In this document: positions 38,793 to 51,041 of the stretch, one piece after another
Layout of the letters: each line of letters starts with the position of its first letter
Position numbering within the stretch: position 1 is the first letter of the stretch
Source of the DNA: Parafrankia discariae
GTDB taxonomy: Bacteria > Actinomycetota > Actinomycetes > Frankiales > Frankiaceae
Direction: 5' to 3'
Assembly: GCF_000373365.1 (NCBI RefSeq)
Contig: NZ_KB891222.1
Span: 1 to 60,904 of the forward strand
Length of the DNA stretch: 60,904 nucleotides
Position numbers and translations under genes: made by a program
The notes under the pieces: model-generated
Database searches by the model: none
Seen by the model: only the letters and a program-made list of their open reading frames with translations
What the model was told of the DNA's origin: nothing

Positions 38793-40283
38793 ATGGCCAC
38801 CGCGGCCGATCATTTAGCCGTCCTGGTGACGCACGACCCGGCCACCGGAGCGGACACCGCCTCCTACCCGGTAGCGGACGGGACCGCCGTACGCGCGGCT
38901 GTCGACATCGCCCGCGACGCCGGCGACTGGTGGGGTTCCATCGGCTGGAAACAGCGCCGCCGGTACCTGTCGGCGCTGCGCCTGACCATGGCGCGCGAGG
39001 TCGACACCCTGGCCGGGATCATCCGGGCCGAGACGGGCAAGCCCCTCGACGACGCCGTCCTCGAGGTCATGCTCGCCGTCGAGCACCTGGACTGGGCCGC
39101 CCGCAACGCCCGCCGTGTCCTGCGTCCGCGCCGGGTCCGCGTGGGCCTGCTCGCCGTCAATCAGCGGGCCATTCTCGAATACGCCCCGCTAGGCGTCGTC
39201 GGAGTGATCGGCCCGTGGAACTATCCCCTGTACACGCCGATGGGCTCGATCTCGCACGCCCTGGCGGCGGGCAACGCGGTGGTCTTCAAGCCCAGCGAGT
39301 ACACCCCGGGCGTGGGACGCTGGCTCGCCGAGGCCTGGGCCGGGCTGCTGCCCGCGCGGCCGGTGCTGCAGGTCGTCATCGGGTCCGGTGAGACCGGCGC
39401 CGCGCTGTGCGAGGCGGGCGTCGACAAGATCGCCTTCACCGGCTCCACGGCCACCGGCCGCCGGGTCATGGCCACCTGCGCCCGCACCCTGACCCCGGTG
39501 GTGATCGAGGCGGGCGGCAAGGACGCGCTGATCGTCGCCGCCGACGCCGACCTCGACGCCGCCGCGAAGGCGGCGGTGTTCGGGGGGATGGGCAACGCCG
39601 GTCAGACGTGCGCCGGAGTCGAGCGGGTCCTCGTCGTCGACACCGTGTTCGACGACTTCGTCTCCCGGGTCAGCGCCCTCGCCGCCCGGCTGCGGCCCGG
39701 TGACGGGGAGGGCGCCCACTACGGGCCGATCGTGCTGCCCGGCCAGGTGAAGATCATCCGTTCGCATGTCGAGGACGCGCTGGGGCGCGGGGCGCGGGCC
39801 GTGGTCGGCGGGGTGGAGTCGGTCCGTCCGCCCTTCGTGGATCCGGTGGTGCTCGTCGACGTGCCCTCCGACAGCCTGGCGGTGCGCGCGGAGACGTTCG
39901 GGCCGACGCTGGTCATCGACCGGGTGGCGGACGTCGACGAGGCGGTCCGCCGGGCGAACGACTCCCCGTTCGGCCTCGCCGCCTCGGTGTTCACCCGTGA
40001 CCGGGCGTACGGGATCGAGGTGGCGCGCCGGCTGCGCACCGGCGCCGCCTCCGTCAACAGCGTGCTCGGGTTCGCCTCGGTCCCGGCACTGCCCTTCGGG
40101 GGTGTCGGCGACTCCGGCTTCGGCCGGGTCCACGGCGCCGACGGCCTGCGGGAGTTCAGCCGGCCGAAAGCGATCACCAGTACCCGCTTCGCCAGCCCGG
40201 TGGACCTGATGACCCTGGAACGCTCACCGAAGGCCGTGCCGACCGCTCGGCGTCTGTTCCGGTTACGGCATGCCCGCCGGTGA
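38793..40283 (+). CDS. Aldehyde dehydrogenase
   Basis: The ATG at 38793, seven codons after another in-frame ATG, is preceded by a GGGGG ribosome site and gives 496 residues. NAD-ALDH motifs: VGVIGPWNYPLY, FTGSTATGRRV, the catalytic glutamate in VIEAGGKDA, and the catalytic cysteine in NAGQTCAGVER. It oxidises an aldehyde to the acid, which the acyl-CoA ligase in this island could activate. It is convergent with the GntR gene. Confidence 0.93.
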   Translation: MATAADHLAVLVTHDPATGADTASYPVADGTAVRAAVDIARDAGDWWGSIGWKQRRRYLSALRLTMAREVDTLAGIIRAETGKPLDDAVLEVMLAVEHLDWAARNARRVLRPRRVRVGLLAVNQRAILEYAPLGVVGVIGPWNYPLYTPMGSISHALAAGNAVVFKPSEYTPGVGRWLAEAWAGLLPARPVLQVVIGSGETGAALCEAGVDKIAFTGSTATGRRVMATCARTLTPVVIEAGGKDALIVAADADLDAAAKAAVFGGMGNAGQTCAGVERVLVVDTVFDDFVSRVSALAARLRPGDGEGAHYGPIVLPGQVKIIRSHVEDALGRGARAVVGGVESVRPPFVDPVVLVDVPSDSLAVRAETFGPTLVIDRVADVDEAVRRANDSPFGLAASVFTRDRAYGIEVARRLRTGAASVNSVLGFASVPALPFGGVGDSGFGRVHGADGLREFSRPKAITSTRFASPVDLMTLERSPKAVPTARRLFRLRHARR

Positions 40284-40311
40284 ACGGGCGGCGGGCCACC
40301 CCACCCGAAGC

Positions 40312-40327
40312 GGCGGCCACGGCCGCC
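40312..40327. terminator. GC-rich hairpin between convergent aldehyde dehydrogenase and GntR genes
   Basis: GGCGGCC (40312-40318) and GGCCGCC (40321-40327) are complementary; the usable stem is about 5 bp with a 6-base loop. It may act as a bidirectional terminator. Weak evidence, no T-run. Confidence 0.25.
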
Positions 40328-40347
40328 CCCTCGGCGGGGCGGTCCGC

Positions 40348-41064
40348 TCAGCCCGGCGGCGGCGCGGCCGGTCGCCACATCCCGAGCTTCGCCAGGTGGG
40401 CGATGAGCCGGTCGGCGCCGTCGGTGAAGTGGCGCACCGTGACCGCGCGGGCCTCGTCGGCGTCCCTGTTCTCCAGCGCGGTCAGCAGTGCGTCGTGGCG
40501 GCCGAGCATGTCCGAGCACCACGCCTGGTCCGCGGAGTAGAAGCGGGCCGGTGTGTAGCGGTTGGCGGTGTGCAGGAACCAGGACAGTTTGCGGGCCTGG
40601 GCCAGCCGGTTGATGATCCGGTGGAACTCGAACTCGAGCTTTTCGATCTTGTCGACGGCCTCGGTCCGCACCGCGTCGCGCACGGCCTCCTGGATGTCGC
40701 GCAGCTGCGTGAGGTGCTGGGGCTCGATCACGGCGGTCGCCCGCGCGGCGAGCTCGCCCGCGATGTCACCCTGCAGGCTGAACAGATCGCGCACGTCCTG
40801 CTGGGAGAGCGGGGAGACGACGTAGCCACGGCGGGGCTCAAGCTCGACCATGTCCTCGCTGCGCAGCCGGACCAGCGCCTCGCGCACGGGCGTGACGCTC
40901 ACGCCGAGCTCGCGGGCGACGTCGTCGAGCCGGATGTACTCGCCCGGCCAGATCTGCCCCGACATGATGAGGTCGCGCAGGTGGGCGGCGACCTCGTCGG
41001 CGAGCTGGGGTGCTCGTGGCAGGGGGGTGCCGCGGGCCCGTCGCGCTCCGGCTGGCCTGGTCAT
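40348..41064 (-). CDS. GntR-family (FadR-type, FCD domain) regulator
   Basis: The ATG at 41064 with AGGAAGGG upstream gives 238 residues; a longer in-frame start at 41160 lacks a ribosome site. The N-terminal winged helix is clear (LDDVARELGVSVTPVREALV, PRRGYVVSPLS), followed by an FCD domain with its metal/ligand histidines (EFHRIINRL, GRHDALL, VRHF). It likely represses the aldehyde dehydrogenase gene, with which it shares the CAAATATATG box, and perhaps its own gene. Confidence 0.88.
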   Translation of the reverse strand: MTRPAGARRARGTPLPRAPQLADEVAAHLRDLIMSGQIWPGEYIRLDDVARELGVSVTPVREALVRLRSEDMVELEPRRGYVVSPLSQQDVRDLFSLQGDIAGELAARATAVIEPQHLTQLRDIQEAVRDAVRTEAVDKIEKLEFEFHRIINRLAQARKLSWFLHTANRYTPARFYSADQAWCSDMLGRHDALLTALENRDADEARAVTVRHFTDGADRLIAHLAKLGMWRPAAPPPG

Positions 41065-41157
41065 GCTCCGCCCTTCCTGGTCGCCCGCCGAGACCGGTCC
41101 GAGCGTCCGATCGCGTCGGCCGCCGATCCGGCGAGGGTCGTGATCACTGTCACCGAT

Positions 41158-41167
41158 CAAATATATG
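41158..41167. promoter_or_regulatory. CAAATATATG box upstream of the GntR gene
   Basis: An exact copy of the 10-bp box at 38760-38769 lies about 95 bp upstream of the GntR start. In DNA this GC-rich an exact AT-rich 10-mer at two functionally linked promoters is unlikely by chance. It may be part of an operator or a -10 element. Confidence 0.45.
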
Positions 41168-41226
41168 AGAACCGGGGTGGTCTGCTCGCTCGTCGCGTCG
41201 GGTCACGTGGCGATCCCCCGGGGCCG

Positions 41227-41287
41227 GCCGGTGGTGAATCGCCGGGCGACGGCGACCCGAACGGCTGGACGAGGTGAGTTGAATGTT
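41227..41287. repeat. 61-bp direct repeat, copy A (upstream of the Lcp-like gene)
   Basis: This segment matches 42876-42936 at constant offset (1,649 bp) with only scattered single-base differences; shared blocks include GAATCGCCGGGCGACGG and TGAATGTT. Both copies lie upstream of a DUF2236 oxygenase gene. It looks like a duplicated regulatory or mobile repeat rather than coding DNA. Confidence 0.6.
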
Positions 41288-41366
41288 TGCCGCCGCGACG
41301 GTTTCATGTGCCGGATCATCGGGTCTTATTAGGTTCCGGGGTGGCTGCAATCGGCGCGGGCAAAAA

Positions 41367-41395
41367 TTGCCGAAAATAAGAGACTTGTTTATTGT
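41367..41395 (+). promoter_or_regulatory. Candidate promoter of the Lcp-like gene
   Basis: TTGCCG (41367-41372) and TATTGT (41390-41395) are 17 bases apart within an AT-richer stretch (about 41360-41425). It would leave a leader of about 125 bases before the ATG at 41526. The rest of the 460-bp gap between the GntR and Lcp-like genes holds the two boxes above and repeat copy A, and no gene. Confidence 0.4.
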
Positions 41396-41525
41396 CGGGC
41401 ACATGGATACTCTGATATCCGTCGCCACTCGTCGAGTGAGTGCACCCCTCCTCCGTCGGCGTATGCGCCGATGTTCCGCAACAGGACGTCTTCAGTGCCG
41501 TTGCCCTCGGGAAGCAGGTAGGTAA

Positions 41526-42734
41526 ATGAGTAATCTCAACAGGAGAGGCGTCATTTCCTTAGGCGCCGCGCTCGGCCTGGTCGGCATCGCCGACGTGGTT
41601 CCGGCCTGGAGTGCTCCGGGCTGGACGTCCGTCGCTGGCGCTGGTACGGGCGCCGACCCCCAGTGGGTCTGGGACGACACCATCGACCGGGCGATGGCCT
41701 CCGTCCTCGACAACGGCCAGGTGCCTGCGGTCAACGCGGCCATCGGTCCCTGGGTCAACAACAACCATCCCCTGCCGACTGGTCTGCCGGCGGACGTCAC
41801 CGCTTTCCTGCAGCAGTCCAACAAGTTGCCGTCGTGGGCCGACGTAAGCCAGCTGCGTCGCGCGGCCGACTTCAACCGGCGCAAGGACACCTATCTGTTC
41901 ATGCTGTATGGACTGGGCAGCGGAATCATGAGCACGGTTATCCCGCGCGAGGCCAGGTCGGTGTACTGGTCGAAGGGCGGCGCCGACATGCAGGACCGTG
42001 CGGCGAAGACCTTCGCCTTCGGCTACGACCTGAGCCAGTTGAACGCCTTCGAGCCGAACGGGCAGTTCATCGTAACCGCTAACAAGACGCGGATGGTGCA
42101 CGCCGCGGTCCGTCATCTCCTGCCGCAGCTGCCGCAGTGGAAGTCGGGGGCGACCGAGACGATCCCGATCAGCAACGGCGACATCCTCGTCACCTTCCAC
42201 AGCCTGGGGACGTTCGTGCATTCCAAGCTGAAGGAATGGAAGATCCCGATGTCGACCGCCGATGAGAACGCCTTCCTCCACAGCTGGCAGGTCGCCATCT
42301 CGTTGCTCGGCGTGAAGGACGAGTTCATTCCCAAGACGTGGGCCGACGCGCACGCCCAGTCGGCCCAGGTGCTCTCACCGATCCTGCTGCCCACCACCGA
42401 GGGCAAGGCGCTCGCCGAGGTCCTGCTCGGGCTCGTCTCGCAGGTCGACCTGGGTGTCACGCGCGGCTTCCTCAACGAGTTCACCCGCTACGTGCTCGGC
42501 GACACGGTCGCCAACTGGCTCGGGCTGCCACGTGACCTGGCCTCGGCCGCGATCATCAAGGTCGGCTGGCCGGCGTACATCCTGTTCCGGGAGGGGCTGC
42601 TCCCGCTCATGCCGGTCAACTTCTACCTCTTCGACCAGTTGATCCGGGCGGTGGCCATGGCGTTCCTGAACGGGGGCACCTCGACCCAGACCACGCCCAT
42701 CCAGATCCCCGACATCAACCGCCCCGCGGCCTGA
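41526..42734 (+). CDS. Latex-clearing-protein-like rubber oxygenase (DUF2236), Tat-exported
   Basis: The 402-residue product begins with a twin-arginine signal (NRRGVISLGAALGLVG) and an Ala-rich cleavage region, so it is probably secreted folded. The core matches Lcp-type b-heme dioxygenases: Arg158, Lys161 and Thr162 (DRAAKT) and His192 (MVHAAVRHLL) have the same spacing as Arg164, Lys167, Thr168 and the heme ligand His198 of Streptomyces K30 Lcp as I recall them. Lcp cleaves poly(cis-1,4-isoprene) outside the cell to aldehyde-ketone oligomers. The nearby aldehyde dehydrogenase and beta-oxidation genes could use such products. The GXWXG and importer genes also fit, but the link is inferred. 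Confidence 0.85.
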   Translation: MSNLNRRGVISLGAALGLVGIADVVPAWSAPGWTSVAGAGTGADPQWVWDDTIDRAMASVLDNGQVPAVNAAIGPWVNNNHPLPTGLPADVTAFLQQSNKLPSWADVSQLRRAADFNRRKDTYLFMLYGLGSGIMSTVIPREARSVYWSKGGADMQDRAAKTFAFGYDLSQLNAFEPNGQFIVTANKTRMVHAAVRHLLPQLPQWKSGATETIPISNGDILVTFHSLGTFVHSKLKEWKIPMSTADENAFLHSWQVAISLLGVKDEFIPKTWADAHAQSAQVLSPILLPTTEGKALAEVLLGLVSQVDLGVTRGFLNEFTRYVLGDTVANWLGLPRDLASAAIIKVGWPAYILFREGLLPLMPVNFYLFDQLIRAVAMAFLNGGTSTQTTPIQIPDINRPAA

Positions 42735-42759
42735 CGCCCTTCGCTCGGCGCACGTCGGA

Positions 42760-42787
42760 TGCCCTGCGGCGCGAGGCCCGCAGGGCA
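42760..42787. terminator. 10-bp perfect hairpin after the Lcp-like gene
   Basis: TGCCCTGCGG (42760-42769) and CCGCAGGGCA (42778-42787) pair exactly across an 8-base loop, 26 bp after the stop codon. This is a good candidate for an I-shaped terminator separating the two oxygenase genes. Confidence 0.55.
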
Positions 42788-42875
42788 CCTGATGACGACC
42801 GCGTCGCCCCGCGCGGCGGGGCGACGCGTCGCTCGTGTCGTGTCGTGGCGTGGCGCGTCCGAACTGATGGGATCA

Positions 42876-42936
42876 GCCGGTGGGGAATCGCCGGGCGACG
42901 GTGATCCGAACGACGGGACGAGCTGGGCTGAATGTT
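42876..42936. repeat. 61-bp direct repeat, copy B (spans the start of the MpaB-like gene)
   Basis: Partner of the copy at 41227-41287. It ends over the ATG of the MpaB-like oxygenase at 42932, while copy A has an ATG at the same place (41283) leading into a short unrelated frame. The element may therefore carry translation-start or regulatory signals. Confidence 0.6.
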
Positions 42937-43837
42937 CACCGACCGGGACAGATGGACGCGCCGGATCCTGGAACTGGATCCGGTGGCCGATCACCACGAG
43001 ATCTACCGGATCTCCGCGGGGTACGAGTTCCCGTGGGACTACCGCCGGGCACTCGAGTTCGCGCTGTTCCGGACCTACTGCGTCCCGACGATCTCGGCGC
43101 TGCTGGAGGCGACGGGTGAGTTCCGGGAGCGGCCGCAGAAGCGTTACGACGACACCGCCCTGCTGATGGGGGAGCTCACCGCCGTCGGTTACGACTCCCC
43201 ACGCGGCCGCGAGGCGCTGCGGGTCGTCAACCGACTGCACGGACGCTACGCCATCGACAACGACGACCTGCGTTACGTGCTCACCACCTTCATCTACGAG
43301 CCGATCGACTGGATCAACGCCCACGGCTGGCGCCGGCTGACCGATCACGAGAGCATCGCCGCGTTCCGGTTCTACCGGGAGATCGGGCTGCGGATGGGTA
43401 TCCGCGACATTCCCGCCGACTTCGACGTCTTTCACGCCTTCAAACGTGAGTACGAGCGGGAGAACTTCCGGTTCGCCGAGAGCAACCGCAGGATCGGGAC
43501 GTACACGACCGAGATGCTCGCCGGCTGGTTCCCGGCCCGGCTGCGTCCGGTGGTGCGGGTCGGGGTGCGGTCGCTGCTCGACGAGACCATGCTGAGCGCC
43601 TTCGGCTTCGACCCGGCGCCGGCCTGGGTGTGCCGGGCCGCGACGGGTTCGCTGCGGGCCCGTTCCGCCGTGATCCGGCGGCTTCCGCCGCGGCGGCGCA
43701 TCAAGTTCGCCTGGGATCCCAGGACCCGCACCTACCCCGGCTATCCGGAGGGATACCAGCCGCGGGACCTCGGTGCCCCGCCCCCGCCCGAGGCCCTCGA
43801 CGAGAAATGGCGGAACCGACCGCTTTCGAGCGGATAG
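42932..43837 (+). CDS. DUF2236 / MpaB-like oxygenase
   Basis: A 301-residue protein of the MpaB/DUF2236 type: FEFPWDYRRALEF-like start (YEFPWDYRRALEFALFRTYC), the conserved RVVNRLHGRYAIDNDDLRYVL block with its likely heme-linked histidine, and FIYEPIDWIN. There is no signal peptide, so unlike the preceding Lcp-like protein it should be cytoplasmic. The family includes ER-bound MpaB, which cleaves farnesyl chains, and bacterial members of unknown substrate. Two different DUF2236 proteins side by side suggest work on an isoprenoid substrate. Confidence 0.82.
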   Translation: MFTDRDRWTRRILELDPVADHHEIYRISAGYEFPWDYRRALEFALFRTYCVPTISALLEATGEFRERPQKRYDDTALLMGELTAVGYDSPRGREALRVVNRLHGRYAIDNDDLRYVLTTFIYEPIDWINAHGWRRLTDHESIAAFRFYREIGLRMGIRDIPADFDVFHAFKREYERENFRFAESNRRIGTYTTEMLAGWFPARLRPVVRVGVRSLLDETMLSAFGFDPAPAWVCRAATGSLRARSAVIRRLPPRRRIKFAWDPRTRTYPGYPEGYQPRDLGAPPPPEALDEKWRNRPLSSG

Positions 43838-43856
43838 CGCGGGGGAGGCACCCGGA

Positions 43857-47420
<3,564 letters not shown>

Positions 47421-47426
<6 letters not shown>

Positions 47427-47445
47427 GCAGCCAGACTGCATGGGG
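47421..47445. promoter_or_regulatory. Perfect inverted repeat over the nifJ start codons
   Basis: CCCCATGCAG (47421-47430) and CTGCATGGGG (47436-47445) are exact reverse complements 5 bases apart. Each arm contains one of the two possible ATG start codons. In mRNA it would form a 10-bp hairpin hiding the start; in DNA it could be an operator. No good ribosome-binding site is seen near either ATG. Confidence 0.6.
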
Positions 47446-47596
47446 CGGAGCCGAAGCGGTGAAGCACGTCGTCCCGTAGGCCCGGGACGTAAATCACGGC
47501 CACCCGACTGCCGAATGTCATCAGCGGTCGGGTGATCCGCGCGGCGTCGGCGTGGTGCCGTCGTGGTGCGACCAGCGGTCAGCCTGGACCGGTGTT

Positions 47597-47938
47597 TCAG
47601 TGCGCCTTGTCGAATGCCTCGACGATGTTCGACGCGATACGGCCCCGGTCGCTCACCGTGTAGCCGTTGCTGCGGGCCCACTCGCGGATGTCGGCGGTGC
47701 GGTCGGTTCCCGCGGGACGCGCCGAGCCGGTGCGCGGGCCGCGCCGCCCGCCGCTCGAACGGGCACCGGACCGGCGGCCCGCCGAAACGAACGCGGCCAG
47801 GGACTCCCGCAGTTTCGTGGCGTTCGTCTCGGACAGGTCGATCTCGTAGTGGGCGCCGTCCAGCCCGAACCGGACGGTCTCGTCAGCTGTCTCCCCGCTG
47901 AGGTCGTCGATCAGCGAGACGATGGTCTTCTGCGCCAT
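47597..47938 (-). CDS. lsr2: Lsr2-family nucleoid-associated protein
   Basis: A 113-residue protein with GGGGAA before its ATG. The N-terminal dimerisation half (MAQKTIVSLIDDLSGETADE) and the C-terminal DNA-binding half (DIREWARSNGYTVSDRGRIA) are complete, including the RGR AT-hook-like triplet at 98-100. Lsr2 silences AT-rich, often foreign DNA in actinobacteria. The gene lies upstream of, and on the same strand as, nifJ, about 150 bp away. Confidence 0.95.
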   Translation of the reverse strand: MAQKTIVSLIDDLSGETADETVRFGLDGAHYEIDLSETNATKLRESLAAFVSAGRRSGARSSGGRRGPRTGSARPAGTDRTADIREWARSNGYTVSDRGRIASNIVEAFDKAH

Positions 47939-47956
47939 GGATATTCCCCGTTCATA

Positions 47957-47979
47957 CTCGCGGACCGTGTATCCGCGAG
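47957..47979. promoter_or_regulatory. 8-bp inverted repeat in the lsr2 leader
   Basis: CTCGCGGA (47957-47964) and TCCGCGAG (47972-47979) pair across 7 bases, 19-41 bp upstream of the lsr2 ATG. It could be a leader hairpin controlling translation or an operator. Confidence 0.4.
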
Positions 47980-49550
47980 GTATTCGTACCGTATCGCGTG
48001 ACCGTCCGGACGTGGTCGCCGCGGCCACCGGTATTGGCCGGACATGACTGGAAGGCTTACCCATAGGGGCACTACATCCGGCTTGTGGCCCACCCTTGGG
48101 TGACCCCACGGGGCAATTTCCTGCCACTCGTGCCGCTCTTGCCGCCCTCGCGACCGGCTCTTCGTCCCGGTGGACATGTCGGCACGGGCGGGACCCCGGG
48201 TGGGCGAGAAGTCCGCCCGGCGGTGAGTTCTGCCCGGCCGGCGAGGGCCGATGGCGCTGCGCCCGTGTCTGAGAGTGCCGTTCATGTCGCGGATACCGTC
48301 CCGTGGTCCGGGGATGGTCCTGATGCTTTTCGCCCTCGACGTCCGTTGTCGGGCGCTGTGCGCACGGATGGAGAAGTGTGGCCGGCGGCAGCGCCCACGA
48401 TGCCGGGACGCCTCGCCCTACTTCCCGACAACTCCGACCGGGCTTCGCCGACAGCCTCGCCGGCACGGGCGCCAGGCTGACGGTCGCGATCGAGGCGGGC
48501 GAGGAGAACACCGGATCGGTGTGATCGGAATCCTCGTCGACGGGACGCGGCAGGCCTGGAAAGCCTGGGCGAGGCTGCTCGATCTGTCGCTGGTGGGCGC
48601 GATCGAGGGTGGGGCCCAGGGGGCGGGCCGCTCAAGCCGTGGACCAGCGGGAACGGCGCATCGCACCCGCTCTGGATAGGCGGCCAGCACAAGAGGTCCA
48701 CTCAGTTCGCCCGGAACATCTGGACATCGGCCAGCGACGGCTCCGATCATCTCGGGGATGGTTCCGACCGTGCCGGGGACTGCGCCCGTGACAGCGCCCC
48801 CGATATCGAGCTCGGTATCGCCGAGGTACGACGCGATGAGCGTCGTCGGGCAGACCGACTTCCTCCCCGCCGCCGGGAGATGTGTGGCCGTGAGGATGTG
48901 TGGCCGGTGAGTGAGTCCCGGCTGTCCCTCAGCCGCCACGGTTCCGCGGCGCCGGGCCGGGAGGCCCGGTAGGGCGAGGTGCCTGGCTGTGCCTCGTGGC
49001 GGTGGCGAGCGCCAACCCCACCGCACAGACCCTTTCCGGGGTTATGCCGTTACGCTTGATTCGGCGCCGCCAGCAGGCGCGCCTCACCCCGGATCGGTTC
49101 GCCGCCGCGTCCTGTCGAGCTGGGTGGGGGAGTCCGTCCTGCTCGACTGTGGTCGTGTACAGGACATCGGCCGCGAAGTGCTCCACTTCGATGGATATAG
49201 CACGGCAATGTGGAGCGATGTTCCCGAAGTCGGCGAGTGCCACGCGCCGGTGCGCCGCGCGCTGGGCCTGCCTCCCGCACTACAACCCCCTGGCCTAACC
49301 TCGCCGGCTCGAAACCTGCCGGTGTCGGAGTTCGCCGGGTTCCGGTTACCTGCCGCGCCGGTCGGCTTCGGGGAACGCCGGTCAGTAGCCGGGCGGCGCG
49401 TCTACGATCCGTTGATCCAGGCGCTTTCGCCGCGCGGTCTGCTCGGTTACACCGACAGCTCTGTGCTGCGAGTCAAGCGGTGACCAGGCGCCGGGTGGGT
49501 CGTGCTCCGGGCGGCCCGGAGGCTGTTGTTCACCTGGAAGGACCGCGTCG
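47980..49550. other. 1.6-kb region without a convincing gene
   Basis: Between lsr2 and the diiron monooxygenase operon every open frame has a low-complexity, Arg/Pro/Ser-rich translation, and none shows a domain I recognise. A short stretch near 48430-48650 reads like protein-coding sequence broken by frameshifts (for example IGVIGILVDGTRQAWKAWAR on the plus strand), so it may hold decayed gene pieces. A frame at about 48911-49483 (190 residues) is possible but unsupported. The monooxygenase promoter should lie near the right end; I see no clear sigma-70 or sigma-54 element. Confidence 0.45.
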
Positions 49551-51041
49551 ATGCTGCTGAATCGTGACGATTGGTACGACACTTCGCGTGACCTCGAATG
49601 GACCCTGTCCTACGTCGATCCCGAGGTGGCTTTCCCGGCCCGCTGGTCGGGTGCCCAGGGCATCCCGGCCGAGGCCTGGCAGGCGTGGGATGAGCCGTTC
49701 CGGGTCTCCTACCGTGACTATGTCCGGATCCAGCGGGAGAAGGAGGCCGGTGTCAGGGCGGTCAGCGACACGCTGCTCCGGTCCGGCACCTACGAAAAGC
49801 TCGACCCGGCGCACGTCGCCGCCTCCCAGCTGCACATGGGCACCACCTGCATGGTGGAGAACATGGCGGTCACGATGCAGAGTCGCTTCTGTCGGTTCGC
49901 GCCCACACCCCGGTGGCGCAACCTCGGCGTCTTCGGCATGCTCGACGAGACCCGCCATACCCAGCTCGACCTGCGCTTCGCCCACGACCTGCTCCGGCAC
50001 GACCCGCGGTTCGACTGGGCGCAGAAGGCGTTTCACACCAACGAGTGGGGCGTGCTGGCGGTCAAGAACTTCTTCGACGACACGATGCTCAACGCGGACT
50101 GCGTCGAGGCGGCGCTCGCGACCAGCCTGACCGTGGAACACAGGTTCACCAACATCCAGTTCGTCGCCCTGGCCGCCGACGCGATGGCGGCCGGTGACAT
50201 CAACTGGTCGAACCTGCTGTCCTCGATCCAGACCGACGAGGCCCGGCACGCGCAGCAGGGCTTCCCGACGCTGGCCGTGCTCATGGAGCACGACCCCGAG
50301 CGGGCCCAGCGGGCACTCGACGTGGCCTTCTGGCGGTCGACCAGGCTGTTCCAGACCCTGACCGGCCCGGCGATGGACTACTACACGCCACTCGACCAGC
50401 GAAAGATGTCATTCCGGGAGTTCATGCTCGAGTGGGTCGTGAACCATCACGAGCGGATTCTCGAGGACTACGGCCTCAAGAAACCCTGGTACTGGGACGA
50501 CTTCCTGCACTCGCTGGAGAACGGCCATCACGCCATGCACATCGGGACGTGGTTCTGGCGGCCGACGCTGTTCTGGAAACCCAACGCCGGGGTCTCGAAG
50601 GACGAACGGGCGTGGCTGAACGAGAAGTACCCCACCTGGGAGGAGAACTGGGGCGTTCTGTGGGACGAGATCATCAGGAACGTCAACGAGAACGCGATCG
50701 AAAAGACGCTGCCGGAGACCCTGCCCTCGCTGTGCAACCTGACCCAGCTGCCGCTCGGCTCCGCCTCCTCCCGACATGATCTGGCCCCGCACCAGCTGGT
50801 CTACCAGGGGCGTCTTTACCATTTCGACCACGCGGTCTCGCAGTGGTGCTTCGAGCAGGACCCGGAACGGTACGCCGGGCACCAGAACATCATCGACCGG
50901 TTCATCGACGGCCAGATCCTGCCGCCCGACCTCACCGGCGGGCTGGCGTACATGGGGATCACCCCCGAGGTCATGGGCGAGGACGTCTACCACTACTCCT
51001 GGGCGAAGGATTACGCCGAAGCCGACGCCGAAGTCGACTGA
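49551..51041 (+). CDS. Diiron monooxygenase hydroxylase alpha subunit (toluene-4-monooxygenase TmoA-like)
   Basis: A 496-residue product with GGAAGGA before its ATG. All six iron ligands are present and nearly co-numbered with TmoA: Glu103 (MVENMAV), Glu133 and His136 (DETRH), Glu196 (TVEHRF), Glu230 and His233 (DEARH). The four-protein context (gamma-like, Rieske, effector, beta) matches the tmoABCDE order, so this is a group-2-type aromatic or alkene monooxygenase rather than a methane or propane enzyme. It should activate O2 to hydroxylate a hydrophobic substrate. The beta subunit gene is broken, which puts activity in doubt. Confidence 0.92.
   Translation: MLLNRDDWYDTSRDLEWTLSYVDPEVAFPARWSGAQGIPAEAWQAWDEPFRVSYRDYVRIQREKEAGVRAVSDTLLRSGTYEKLDPAHVAASQLHMGTTCMVENMAVTMQSRFCRFAPTPRWRNLGVFGMLDETRHTQLDLRFAHDLLRHDPRFDWAQKAFHTNEWGVLAVKNFFDDTMLNADCVEAALATSLTVEHRFTNIQFVALAADAMAAGDINWSNLLSSIQTDEARHAQQGFPTLAVLMEHDPERAQRALDVAFWRSTRLFQTLTGPAMDYYTPLDQRKMSFREFMLEWVVNHHERILEDYGLKKPWYWDDFLHSLENGHHAMHIGTWFWRPTLFWKPNAGVSKDERAWLNEKYPTWEENWGVLWDEIIRNVNENAIEKTLPETLPSLCNLTQLPLGSASSRHDLAPHQLVYQGRLYHFDHAVSQWCFEQDPERYAGHQNIIDRFIDGQILPPDLTGGLAYMGITPEVMGEDVYHYSWAKDYAEADAEVD

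Noticed and set aside
41283-41525. 80-residue plus-strand frame starting in repeat copy A
   Set aside because: It begins at the ATG shared with copy B but its sequence is unrelated to the MpaB-like protein and has no motif; it runs into the Lcp-like leader.
48418-49026. 202-residue minus-strand frame in the same gap
   Set aside because: Composition resembles shadow frames, with no start signal and no motif; overlaps the equally weak plus-strand frames.
48911-49483. 190-residue open frame upstream of the monooxygenase operon
   Set aside because: No recognisable domain, no good ribosome site, and an arginine/proline-rich translation like that of antisense frames elsewhere in this GC-rich DNA.
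49490-49550. Sigma-54 promoter for the monooxygenase operon
   Set aside because: No GG-N10-GC element with the right flanks is visible upstream of the alpha subunit.
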